Of a stretch of 64,000 bases of DNA, positions 36,729 to 47,445 are shown piece after piece. The position numbers were made by a program, and so were the translations under genes. The notes under the pieces are model-generated. The model was not told the DNA's origin. It saw nothing but the letters and a program-made list of their open reading frames with translations, and made no database searches. Position 1 is the first letter of the stretch. Every line of letters starts with the position of its first letter. This DNA is from Mercenaria mercenaria (lineage: Eukaryota > Mollusca > Bivalvia > Venerida > Veneridae), in assembly GCF_021730395.1 (NCBI RefSeq), contig NC_069371.1, forward strand, positions 44,960,001 to 45,024,000, in the 5' to 3' direction.

Positions 36729-39207
36729 ATGTTGGTAGTATTATGTTTGATTGCTGTTGTTCTACCATGGACCCAAGTTGAAGGCAGGAAAGCCGGTTGG
36801 GCTGACGCAACACAACCTGGAGACGAATATCTGTAAGTAATAATCAAGTTAACAACACATGCCGCCTTTATGCTATTATGTCAATGTAATTTCGCACACA
36901 TTTGTTAATGAATCATTTAAGAACGGATTCCAAATAGTCAGTGATTGGTGTTAACAGTATCTAAGACGTTGTTTCATAACAGCGTGTGTTTCCTTGCCTC
37001 TTACTTTGATATGTGATGTGTGTGACCTACTTTAATATTCGTGAAATCAGGGGTATGTATCTCCATTGTGTAAGCAAAGTAGGACAGTTAAGGTAGCTTC
37101 TGAAAAGTATAACATGTAGATCTATTGTGCTTTTAGATTGAACAGCGATTCCTGTCTGATGTAAAAGTCATTAAGGACGTTGTATACCATAAAATCTGAA
37201 TTTGTGCATGTCCAACCGTAAGCAGATGTTAAGAATTTACGACAACAAATACGGCTAACTAGGTCTAAATGTACTTTTATTATTTTTGACGGTCTCCGAT
37301 TTGATGCTAAACAATTTAATTTATAAGGCTCAAATAAGAAATTAATTAACACAGGAACACTTTAAAATATTACAGCGTTCAAAAAAGGTAATATGCGCCA
37401 CCTAACGATTTTCAACGGACTGTTATGAAATTTTCCCAAATTAAAGTTGATGATATTTCAAATTGACTGGTATTTTTGCAGTTCTCTGTTATTCTCCATT
37501 TTGCAGCTGAAAATCTTCAAAACATGACCACTAACGTCATTTTTTACGCAAAATTGTGGATGAATCTCGACGTCAGTTTTGCGTGTTTACCATTCATAAA
37601 TCGTTTGCCTCCGATGTGACGTCGAAAGAAAAATACCTGTCAATCGGAAAAAACATCAACTTTAATTTGGCAAAATTTCATTATAGTCCGTTAAAAATCG
37701 ATAGGTGCCGCATATTACCTTAATCTTATGAGTGATATAGTAGTCACAACTTGACCGCGATGACAGACCTTAGGCTGATTATTCATATCGATTATTTCAT
37801 TGTAGAAAAAAAGGGTGCTTAGGGTGGATGTATAATAATATTATATGGAATGGGTTTGTATACAGCGTTTTACATACACACCATTTCAATAATAGGTTGT
37901 GCCTCATTATATATTATAATACAAAGGTCAACCATCGGGGTCAGATTGCGTCCACTTTACCATTTCCGATTTGGATAATTATTTTGCAGCTTTTAGATAC
38001 AGTTATCGAAACAAAATATGTTTAAAAGTGTTGCATATCGATAGTATCATTCTTTTGGCATATACGCCTTTTGAAGGGCAAATACTTAAAACCTAAAAAA
38101 GATCATTAAAACGATTGAGACGAACAAACATGAGATCTTATCAGTTGAGATGTATTATTCGAAGTACGATAAATTACATCGGTTAAATAAATTTGGATCG
38201 GAATACTACGTCCTTAAAATGCAATGTTTCAGAATTCTTTCATATTTCTTATCATCAAGTAGTTCCAGAGAACAAGAACACATCTTTACGAACTCAGCCA
38301 AATTACATGGTTTTAATGACAATAAATGTCGGTCCGTTTGATCTTAATTATGATTTATAGTAACTATTGTTTTTATCTGATATTAAGCACATATAAGCCG
38401 CCTCATAAGAAAATCAACATAGTGGCTTTGCGACCAGCATGGACCCAGACCAGCCTGTGCGCAGTCTGGTCCGGATCCATGCTGTTCGCTAACGGTTTCT
38501 CTAATTGCAATAGGCTTTGAAAGCGAACAGTATGGATCCTGACCAGAATTCGCAGATGCGCAGGCTGGTCTGGATCTATGCTGGCCACAAAGCCACTTTG
38601 TTGGTCTTCTCATGGCGCGGCACATTACATATTATTACGAATTACAACACATGTTAACCAGTTGTTATTTGGACGTTCCTGGTTTTTGTTTTCATTTCTT
38701 TCCTTTATTTTAATACAATCAAAAGTTGACGCCAAGTCGACGTACCTTGTTTGGCGCCATAATTTTGTAAATATTTGAGCATGTTCTCTGGAGAGGTTAT
38801 ACCACAAGTATTATTTTTTATACTAATGGATCCGTCTTGAATAAAAACATAAAGATCACAATACTTTATTGACTGCCATTGCTGGGTACATAGTTTTCGC
38901 AATCGTAATTATACTTTGTGCTTTTAGCTATGGTTCGATCCAGAATGGCGGTCACGATCTGGGGATACAATATACCTTCACCTCACGGTTCTCTCGGATC
39001 TGTTGCGAGGGCCTGACTTGCGAAAATAGCCCGAAAGGATGTTATTTTAAATTCATTGGATGTGGACAAAGCGTTAACTCAAGACCAATTCAAGCAAGAG
39101 CCTTGCGTTGGGAACTAAGAGATGTGGAACCTGAAATGAGGTGCTTCGACACCCGAGGTGTCGGTGCCTTCTACAGTTATACAGCTTCGGTTGTTCCTAT
39201 CGACTGA
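36729..39207 (+). CDS. Secreted cysteine-rich protein, paralogue 3 (two exons)
   Basis: Predicted 127-residue secreted protein. Exons are 36729-36832 and 38928-39207, joined across a 2.1-kb phase-2 intron (GTAAGT donor, CTTTTAG acceptor). The intron is enlarged by a TTAA-type element (37383-37723) and a MITE (38395-38624). Signal peptide MLVVLCLIAVVLPWTQVEG (1-19). The domain has Cys60, 61, 66, 73, 80 and 107, Trp96-Glu97 and Glu102-Pro103. It is closest to paralogue 2: both have R-I-C-C, GCYF, GCGQS and RG.GA. The start follows TTTTCAG and a leader with ATAGCAAACG, as in paralogue 2. Function unknown; it looks intact despite the transposons in its intron. Confidence 0.86.
37383..37723. mobile_element. 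TTAA-type MITE in the intron of gene 3
   Basis: Inverted ends GGTAATATGCGCCACCTAAC and, at the right, the inverse of the same sequence (TAGGTGCCGCATATTACC) extend over about 35 bp. TTAA is present at 37720-37723, but the left site is degraded to AAAA. No coding capacity. Confidence 0.68.
38395..38624. mobile_element. Near-palindromic MITE, copy 3 (intron of gene 3)
   Basis: Same family as 31651-31885, with 'GACCAGCATGGACCCAGACC' and the centre 'CTAATTGCAATAGGCTTTG'. Its right end lies about 300 bp before the acceptor of exon 2 of secreted gene 3. Open frames across it come from the palindrome. Confidence 0.8.
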
Positions 39208-40950
39208 TCGTTTTGTTAGCAGCTTCTGTATCTCATTTTCCGTATTACGAACAAAGAAGTATATTTTCAAAATCTTACATTCTCGTTGTTGAAAAGCCAA
39301 ACCGGTGATCGCATACTTTACTGTAGTTCTGGGCAAGAAGACTTTTGTATTATCTGCTTATAACTAGAAAAAAGCAAATCTTGAACTTATTTTGTGCAAC
39401 ATTTCATCAGATCTGAACATCAGCAAACGTATTTCTATGGATATTTTGTTATGTCAGAAATGTTAAAGTTTACCCACAAACTAAGAGGTTTCTCAAAATA
39501 CTTACAGCTACTAGTTAATCAAATTTATATTGAAAACTTAATCTTGTAAAATCAAACGTTGAAAATATTGCTGACCTTTATTGAAGGTCGAAGGGATTGC
39601 AACTTATAAACAGAAATTGTAAAACCTGCAGTTAACACCTAATTGTGAATATAGTAAAGGATGAAATCAAGACAGTGCTTTCCTCTGGAATCAAAAACAT
39701 GTACGTATTGAAAGAGTTTGTATGATGAATGTCTGTAAGCTTACATTAAATACAGCCAATGTATTCTGAAATTCATACTTTAATGAAATATCTAAACCAA
39801 GAGACATTTGTATATCTTATTTAAAAAAAGCACTTTCCCGTTAAAACATTTTACTTGGCGTCGCGTCGACATATTATTTATTTAATACTTATCGCTGAGA
39901 AAGGGTGCTACTACATTTGATCTAATCTTTCATATGACGTTTCAGAACAGACTGGTGTTACACACACACACATACACACTGAGTTTATATTATTTGGCCA
40001 AATAATAACTCATTAGACAATGCATTATGTATTCCTAACCTAGTCAGGGAACACGTTGCTTCCGTTTTTTTAACACAATTAAAACACGCTTACGAGTTGA
40101 AGTCAAGTCAACGTACTTTGTTTGGCGCCATATGTTCACAATTTTGTAAATATTTGAGCATATACTCTGGAAAGGCAATAGCACCGGTATAATATTTTAC
40201 TAGTGGACTTTGAAAACGAAACATCTTTATCTTCCGGTTTAACTTCAGTTGGAAATCTATATTTCAATAAATCACATACCAACATGTGTGAATAATCACT
40301 GAGCATTCTATTAATTAACCCAGTATAAATTCATTCATTCACTGGAATGCTGCAGCCCTCGAAACTGTACTTTCCAGAAGCTTTAACCTTTTAGCTAATA
40401 TCAGTTCTGTGTTGAGAAGACAAAGATAACCTTTCTTACGAGACAGAAGAATAAACTTTACAACTAAACTTTACAACTTTTCTTTTGACTACAACACAGT
40501 TTGTGGATATTTTTTATCTTTTGAATGAGAAATAACTTTAGAGTTTTTACAGGAATCTGGAAAGAAAATATCATCTAAATCATTTGAAACATAATTGCAA
40601 TGTATCTCCGAAGACAATAACCAAGTGCCATTGAAAAGTAACGTATTGGCATGAGAATAGGCACTTGAACATTAAGGGTGAAGTAACTCTTTCTTATCCG
40701 TTTGCCAACACGTAGCGAAAACATGTTTAGCAACACGCGTTCCCCCTTTTTTCTGTTTCAACATGATGACCTCTGAGGACCTTTGTATCTTTAATATTTG
40801 CCGCAAAACCAGACCTTGGGTTCTTAGCTAGTACCAGTACTTGCATTATTAAGAGAAGATCCAAAGAGGGTTTAGGACGTAGCTGAACATGCTCTGAACT
40901 TCTGTTATATCGAATCTTGTACCTTGCTAAATACAGTCGATTCAACACAC
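39208..40950. other. 3' flank of gene 3 with a partial duplication
   Basis: No clear AATAAA was found close to the stop. The stretch at about 40060-40210 repeats 38700-38835 from the end of the gene 3 intron (shared 'TTGTTTGGCGCCAT' and 'ATTTTGTAAATATTTGAGCAT'). The exon that should follow is absent. The rest of this region holds nothing recognised. Confidence 0.55.
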
Positions 40951-41165
40951 TGAGCCACAACATGAGAAAACTAACATAGTGCGTTTGCGAACAGCATGGA
41001 TCCAGACCAGCCTGCCAATCCGGATCCATGCTGTTCGCTAACGGTTTCTCTAATTGCAATAGGCTTTGAAAGCGAACAGCATGGATCCTTATCATACTGC
41101 GCAGGCTGGTCTGGATCCATGCTGGTCGCAAATGCACTATGTTGGTTTTCTCATGGCGCGGATCA
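40951..41165. mobile_element. Near-palindromic MITE, copy 4
   Basis: Same family as 31651-31885, running from TGAGCCACAACATGAGAAAA to TCATGGCGCGGATCA, with the outer parts of both arms intact and one inner arm shortened. Confidence 0.8.
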
Positions 41166-41639
41166 ATTACTGGAAAGCATACAGCTGATAAACGTTGTAA
41201 AATTTGCCCACTGGAAAAGTCTCAAACAACACTTCGAAATTCTAGTCCATAATAGAGATCTATTTTATTCATCCACTCAAAAGTTATTAAAAATACAAGA
41301 TGGCCACAGTTGAGACCGCCAAAATACAAGTTTATTTTGGTTTTTCGGTTTGCTTTTCATAGAGTAGGTTGTATGTGGCTAACTGTGGAAAAATACCAGA
41401 TATACCGTATTTCTCTCTAATATTTCGATCTTTCACTGAAAAGCATGTGATATGTTGAATATCAAACACAACCGCCTGAGAAACTTTAGTGATAAGGTAA
41501 GTCACATCGACACAATTTAGACCATATGGCTACTTTTTTAGGTTTTTATGGCGAATAGAGAATCACTGTGCTCTCCAAGTCATTGTTTAAGTCACAGGTT
41601 AGTATTTTTGTGAAGACAACGACCTTCCCAAAGTCAGAT

Positions 41640-41740
41640 TGTATTTTCATCATATGACATTCTGAGGATGGACGAGCCCACAAAGGTGTGATGCAAAATG
41701 TAACCTTAACCACTCGGCCACGAAGGTAGGCTCACATGGA
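41640..41740 (-). mobile_element. tRNA-Ser-like SINE fragment (minus strand)
   Basis: Read on the minus strand, 'CGTGGCCGAGTGGTTAAGG' matches the D-arm and box A region of tRNA-Ser (about 41700-41720). The box B region is degenerate, and the anticodon and acceptor parts are not recognisable. It ends about 50 bp before the relic exon at 41786. Confidence 0.55.
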
Positions 41741-41785
41741 TAATAATGGTTCTTGTACAGTATAAAGAGCGCTATTTTTTCGTTT

Positions 41786-41850
41786 TACAGAACAAGTAGT
41801 AACAAGAGGGGAATTTGTTTATAATTCTAGCTCCTTATCGAAGTCGGTTT
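41786..41850 (+). pseudogene. Relic of an LU-lectin exon (type: exon 3)
   Basis: Matches the third exon of the LU-lectin gene (51881-51952): shared ACAGAACAAGT, GTAACAA, AAGTCGGT and the same exon end. It reads EQVVTRGEFVYNSSSLSKS against EQVVTTSGNVVFNSGCLAKS, one codon shorter. Both cysteine codons of the live exon are gone and the donor is poor, so the piece cannot form a working LU domain. It marks a decayed paralogue upstream of the living gene. Confidence 0.68.
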
Positions 41851-43486
41851 TTTTACAGATTTTTTTTATCAAATTTAAGTCTGTTTTTTTTTTTACATTG
41901 TGCTTAATCTGTGGAAAAAAGTTCGATTCCTGCTTTTAAGATTTGATTTGACGATGCAAATGCATAGCTTTGAATTCGGATTATGTAAATGTAACCGTAC
42001 GGGTCTTTTGCATAACAAACATTAGTCTGTCAGTCACGTCACTCAATTAAAAGAATAGTACAAACTTTTTGTAAGTCTTATCTGCTACACCGTCCCTGTA
42101 GAGAGTTGTTACAGTGGCTAAAATACATAATATTATACCATTTACATCCTGAGTCTTGTGCTAAAGCTACATTTTATGTCCATTTAACATCAATACATAA
42201 TAAAAATGGTGCTGTTAAAGAGTAATGTTAGAGGCTGACACAAGTTTCTGTAGATAAGTTTTGTATAAAAACCGGCGACTGTGCCAAGTTGCCTGTATTC
42301 GTTTCGTTAAATAGTTCTTACATGCCTTATTCTGGCCTTCCTTGAAGGAAAAATCAAAGGCCAGAAGGGCCTGAGAGTCGGCTAATGATTGATGTACTGA
42401 TAGTATAGTCTACCAGTTTCAGTTTGGTTTTAGTATTTTTTCCCCAACTGAACAGAGATTTTGTAACAATAGATGAAATGGACATTCAATCGATGCCTAG
42501 TAAAACTTTGATTGACATTATGCAAGTATTTAAATCCAATATATTTCTCTAAAATTGAAGAGTGGTTCGCAAAAACAAAAATGTTGAAAGTACAAACTAC
42601 AATTTGACAGGTGGCACTAAGATACTGCCCATGACTATAAATATTTTTCCAGTAAACATTTGCCTCCGGCATTACCAACACAGGCAATTATCGGCTGGTA
42701 TATATTCGCACATGATAAAATTTGAATATGAAAATTTATATATTGAAATTTTATAGCGCGGATTGCCACATACAATTTGTAACGGATGGACGAAAGAACT
42801 GTTCAGATATTTTACAGATAAGGGGCCTGGCAATAACCGTGTCACACGCTAGGTATTGTTCAATCATATTATAAGGGATGTGAATTTAAAGTATACTTAC
42901 TTTTGTGTTTAAAGATGTGTAAATGTTGCTGAGTGTCAATATATAGTGTCATGAATGTTTACACTGACAGGAAAATTGTGCATTCGAAACTAAGAGAAGT
43001 TACTCGGACTAGCTACCAATTTCGGAAAAGATAACCATTATTAATAAATGCAGTTCTTTTTTAATTAAAACCATCATTTATTCTATTTCAGACCTGTTAA
43101 CCCCTTCAAAACCATGTCAGTAGTCCCCAAGTCTATGTACTTTCAATTATCCGTTTTGATTCATGTAGACAGACAGGCCCAGACTGGGCTGAAAAAATGT
43201 TTGAGCCATTTTTACGTGGTCGGTAGCAGGGTGGGTGTGGGGAGGGGTGTTTCTTCCCGCTTTGAACTGCAGTCAGATTTTGAAATGGGCATTGTGGCAG
43301 GTGGTAAAAGGGCAAATGTATCAAACTGTAAAGTGGCAATATGGGGGGAGGGTGTGGGAGGATACCCCCTCCTGCAGGTAGGGTTTGGGGTATCACCACA
43401 AGGAAATTTTGAAAATGTAGACCCTTGATACAGTCTTTGGTGCGATTTCTAACTGAAAATTTTATGTTTCAATTTCTAAATATTAC
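41851..43486. other. Intergenic; no other relic exon found
   Basis: AT-rich. At 43090-43430 a GC-richer stretch with G-runs gives overlapping open frames on both strands (104 and 88 codons), which I read as dispersed repeat rather than gene. I looked for remnants of LU-lectin exons 4 and 5 and saw none. Confidence 0.4.
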
Positions 43487-44085
43487 CTAGATTCTTTTTA
43501 GTATTACAATATTCAAAGTAAGAACGACTGTCACTTCATATTTTTACTTTCAGGTCATGCCTCAGCACTAGAATATAAGTCTGATATTGATTCTATGTAT
43601 GTATTATAAAAATAAATTCTAGAATCATTTCTGTTACAATAATATCTATCATGTCTGTTACTTTAATGTTTAAATTTCATAACACAGCTCGATATTTACC
43701 CAAAATATTATATCCGGATATGATTACACTTTCTTTTATACTGCCAAAATCTCCAGTTTCAACAATATGTTTTACAAATTGTGATGATATGAAGACAGTT
43801 TAGCAGCAATTGGCAGTATCTGACATTGAAGTTTACGGTGAAATTATTTAAATCAGTTCATAAAAAAAAATTGTTTCGTTTCGTCAAAGCACTCTAACAT
43901 AGACGATCTACTTTCGATTTCAAAAACTACAAGAAAATACAATTTAATGTTTCGCCGATTTGTTTATTTCTCGAAAAATAAGAAATAAAATCATTTTTAA
44001 AATCAGTAGTAATTAAACAAATCAGTAAGAGCTCTTTCTCGGGATAATTTATCCGCTTACTGACTGCAAAAATCAAGCCATGTGT
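43487..44085 (+). repeat. Direct repeat, unit 1 (~600 bp, period ~697)
   Basis: Matches 44184-44758: shared CTAGATTCTTT, 'TCACTTCAT' and 'TTTTACTTTCAG', 'AATTCTAGAATCATTTCTG', 'CAACAATAT' and 'GATAATTTATCCG'. Units are direct, about 697 bp apart, and diverged by point changes and small indels. No coding signal. Confidence 0.8.
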
Positions 44086-44183
44086 CATCATGAAAAGCAG
44101 AATGGGTGACGGTTTCATTTTTATGCGAACCTAAATCGTAATCAAATTATCCAAACCAGTCAAAATTCCAGAAAGGTTACGAT

Positions 44184-44758
44184 CTAGATTCTTTCTAGTA
44201 TTACAATATCCAAAGTATGACTGTCACTTCATCTTTTTACTTTCAGATCATGCCTCAGGACTAGAATACGAGTCTGACATACATTATATGTAGGTGTAAT
44301 AAAAATAAATTCTAGAATCATTTCTGTTACAATAATATCTATCATGTATGTTACTTGAATGTTAAAATTTCATAACACAGCTCGATATTTACCCAAAATA
44401 TTATATCCGGATACGATTACACTTTTCTCCAGTTTCAACAATATATTTTACAAATTGTGATGATACGAAGACATTTAGCAGCAATTGGCAGTATCTGACA
44501 TTAAAGTTTACGGTAAAATTACCTCTTATTTAAATATTTTCATAAAAAAGTTGTTTCGTTTCGTCAAAGCAGCCAAACATAGACGATCTACTTTCGATTT
44601 CAAAAACTACAAGAAAATACAATTTAATGTTTCGCCAATTTGTTTATTTCTCGAAAAATAAGAATTAATATCATTTTTAATATCAGTAGTAACTAAACAA
44701 ACCAGTAAGAGCTTCTTCTTCCGATAATTTATCCGTTTACTGACTACAAAATTCAACC
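44184..44758 (+). repeat. Direct repeat, unit 2
   Basis: Second unit of the pair starting at 43487, slightly shorter because of small deletions around 44425. Confidence 0.8.
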
Positions 44759-45611
44759 CACGCAAAGTCGTAGAAGCATTGTTATAAACAGGTCACGCGT
44801 GTTCGCCGAGAAGTGTCCAGAATGTAGTTAGGATTCATCTGCGAAGTCTCGCGGAAGAATTAACGTACTGCACATATCTTATTCGGGTCATTTAAAATGA
44901 AACTGTCATAATTGAATTTCATCGATGTGGTAAACTCTTTGATAAGAGACATTCCAATGCTTTCAGAGGTACCCACTCAATAAAATACTAGCAGTATGTT
45001 CTGAAACTATATTTTGTCTTTCGCTGGATGTTACGCAAGCTTTGTAAGTCTGCGCAATTCATAAAATGCACAGCACAATAAATTTGTTATTTGCGCAATG
45101 ATTTTAAAGATTATTTTTTGAAACGGACAGGGTAACAAATGGATAATTTGGCTAATAAGTTAATATGCAGTTTTTATTTGAATTTGTGAACATCATATTT
45201 TCTATTTTGTGACAAAAGGGCATAAAATTCGTCATCATTATCATATGCGCAAATGTATTACCAAATCCCGCAGAATCGTTATGCGTGTTTATGCTTAATG
45301 AGTTACCGCGGAAGAAAATACGTGGCTTTATTCGAGTATTGCACAATTACAAGTCATAAATATGACAGATTACATCGTATATTGGTCATAGCAAATAGGA
45401 TTGACATAAATGAACTTCATTCGATCAATGAACTCTTTGAAATTAGAGACAATCCAATGGAACTACATCACTTCGCTGTGTTGTGAGGCCATTAAAGAAT
45501 GAGAAATCGTGCGATAGCAAGGACTCGTCAAACGCTTGACAGCGTTTAGCCGACTCAATAAATGAGCCAAATATTCGTCATATTTGATATACAGTCATAT
45601 CATTGACCATC
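44759..45611. other. No recognised feature
   Basis: AT-rich spacer; short frames at 45152-45346 (minus) and 45253-45486 (plus) overlap each other and show no family features. Confidence 0.4.
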
Positions 45612-45645
45612 CGAGGTCCATGTGAAACACATGCGGTAAATACTT
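45612..45645 (+). pseudogene. Probable relic of an LU-lectin exon (type: exon 6)
   Basis: 'CCGAGGTCCATGTGAAACAC' followed by 'ATGCGGTAAATA' matches the end of the sixth LU-lectin exon and its donor (54206-54232, CCGAGGTCAATGCGAAACAC, AGTCGGTAAATA), with about five differences in 33 bases. The upstream half of the exon is not recognisable. Together with 41786-41850 it supports a dead paralogue in the same order and orientation. Confidence 0.5.
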
Positions 45646-45654
45646 AATGTATGT

Positions 45655-45825
45655 GAGGAAGCCATCCAGCTGGCTTACGGAAGGTCGGTGGTTCTACCCA
45701 GGTGCCCGCTCGTGATAAAATAATGCACGGAGGGGCACCTTGGGTCTTCCTCCACCGTTAAAGCTGGAAAGTCGCCATATGACCTATCATGTGTCGGTGC
45801 TACGTTAAATCCAAAAACAAAAATT
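45655..45825 (+). mobile_element. SINE, tRNA-related head with conserved 3' body
   Basis: The head contains a box B-like 'GGTCGGTGGTTCTACCC' (45683-45699). The body reads 'GTGATAAAATAATGCACGG', 'GGGTCTTCCTCCACC', 'AAGTCGCCATATGACCTA' and 'GTCGGTGCTACGTTAAA', then an A-rich end. I recognise this body as a widespread bivalve SINE type; exact family not assigned. Confidence 0.65.
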
Positions 45826-45861
45826 ATGTGTATGGAAGGCCGGTGCACCATGGTTATAGCA

Positions 45862-46025
45862 CAATGTTAAATAACAAATGTTGATTGTTAAATGCCAATT
45901 ACTAAATGGTAAATACCAAAGAATCAATGCTAGATGCTATATACCAAATGCTATATGCCATAACCTTAATGCTAAATACCAAAAGCTACATGACAAATAG
46001 CTAAAATAAATGCTTATTGTCAAAT
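45862..46025 (+). repeat. Degenerate short tandem repeat (AAATGCTAAATACC-like)
   Basis: About a dozen irregular units built from AAATGC, TAAATACC and CAAATG. No coding meaning. Confidence 0.65.
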
Positions 46026-47310
46026 GATCACAACATTTGACTTAATGTCATTGAGTAAATAACCTGTATCTCTTACACCAAGGATTCAACTTAAAATCAT
46101 TTCAAAACATGTTCCACCAGTCTAAATCAAAGCAATAACACGTTTTTTTCGGTGATAGGAAACATTTGACCGAAACTGTTTACTCCAAAATGCTTAGAAA
46201 AGAGAGACAAAGTTATGCAACGAAGGTCAGATATTAAAAGGGATATATTAATCCACTAATATATTCAGCTCTGGCTACGAAACTGCTTGACTTCTTAAGC
46301 GTAAATTCAATGTCGCAAAACGTAGATGTCGCAAAACTTAGATCTACTTAGTCCAATACACTACATATCGGAATATTTTATCTGTTAAGTCAACTGCAGA
46401 TTGGCACGAAAAAAGGAAGTAATTTCGACAAGTATGCGAATAGGACGTTAGTGCCATTTAAGTGCACATTATTATCAGCGAATTTTAGAGCGATATGAGA
46501 ATTTGACAATTACATGCACACATACAAATGTACACGCTCTCGTGCGTACATGACTATACATAAACACTAATTTAGGTTATATTCTAAGACTTCAAAAGTG
46601 TTAAGATTTGTTTAATTTTCAACATTAAACAGTGTGTTTGGTGTTTCAAAACATAGCGTAGTTTAAAATATCAAAACAAAGCCGAGACAAATGTACTTAG
46701 TTCTTACGTTTCAGACCTCAACAAGTGCAGGTCGATATATTTTTATAAGTATCAAATATTTTAGACTGAATTTTAATGGGACTAATCAAACAAAAAGTAA
46801 TTTCTCTCAAAAACCAGTAAAACGTGAGAACTCGGAAAGTGACTAGTGAAACAGACTTGTAAGAATTAAGACTTATAAGGTATGTCTTCCCCGTTGGCAG
46901 TCTAATTTTCGAGAGCATAAAGCAAATTGCAGTGATTTCGATATTAAAACATGAAAGCAAATGGTAAATAAAGTTGCAAACTTAAAGTAAATCAAATGCA
47001 TGCCTAATTCGATTCACGTAGCATATTTAAATTTCTACTGTTTCAAATACGAGCCATTTTAGTTTATTGAATAGCTGTGCAGAGGGAAGTCAAATTATTT
47101 ATCTAGGATCATCCACTGTGCTACTTCACCGCACGTGCACCAAACTACACCACCGTAATTAAACATTGGCAGAACATATGTACTATCAGAGACTTATCTC
47201 TTCTCTTTATTTTGATACCGTGTTGCAGTTGTAAAATGTCCTGGATTCAGTGTTGTTATATTTTCTGGTCCTTTGGGATCATCGAGTCCATTCAATATCT
47301 TTGTAATAGA
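46026..47310. other. No recognised feature
   Basis: AT-rich; the minus frame at 46718-46960 has no recognisable features. Confidence 0.4.
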
Positions 47311-47314
47311 GTTC

Positions 47315-47445
47315 CTCTTAAGCCAGGGGCGTGACGGGTGTTGCACTTTCCATTACCTCTCATGAACAGACTGAGTGAAACCGAGTCTGCTATTATTTTG
47401 CTTGGTTACATTCTGTGCTTCCAAAGGATCATCTTATAGATTTTA
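47315..47445 (+). repeat. Short dispersed repeat with CAGACTG/GAGTCTG core
   Basis: Best-preserved copy of the family described at 7556-7700: 'GGGTGTTGCACTTTCCATTA', 'CTCATGAACAGACTGAGTG', 'AAACCGAGTCTGC' and 'TATTATTTTGCTTGG'. Confidence 0.55.

Noticed and set aside
38869-38927. Possible alternative hydrophobic start for gene 3 reading into exon 2 without the first exon
   Set aside because: The frame opens with TTG, not ATG, and the stretch is intronic; the signal peptide exon at 36729 matches those of both paralogues.
40727-41137. Open frame of 136 codons on the minus strand, and similar frames at 38383-38625 and 48427-48705
   Set aside because: These cross the palindromic MITEs, whose arms happen to be open and give the same short peptides (for example SMDPDQTA) in several copies.
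43114-43428. Overlapping open frames on both strands (104 and 88 codons)
   Set aside because: GC-rich stretch with G-runs and no start context, splice partners or domain; most likely a dispersed repeat.
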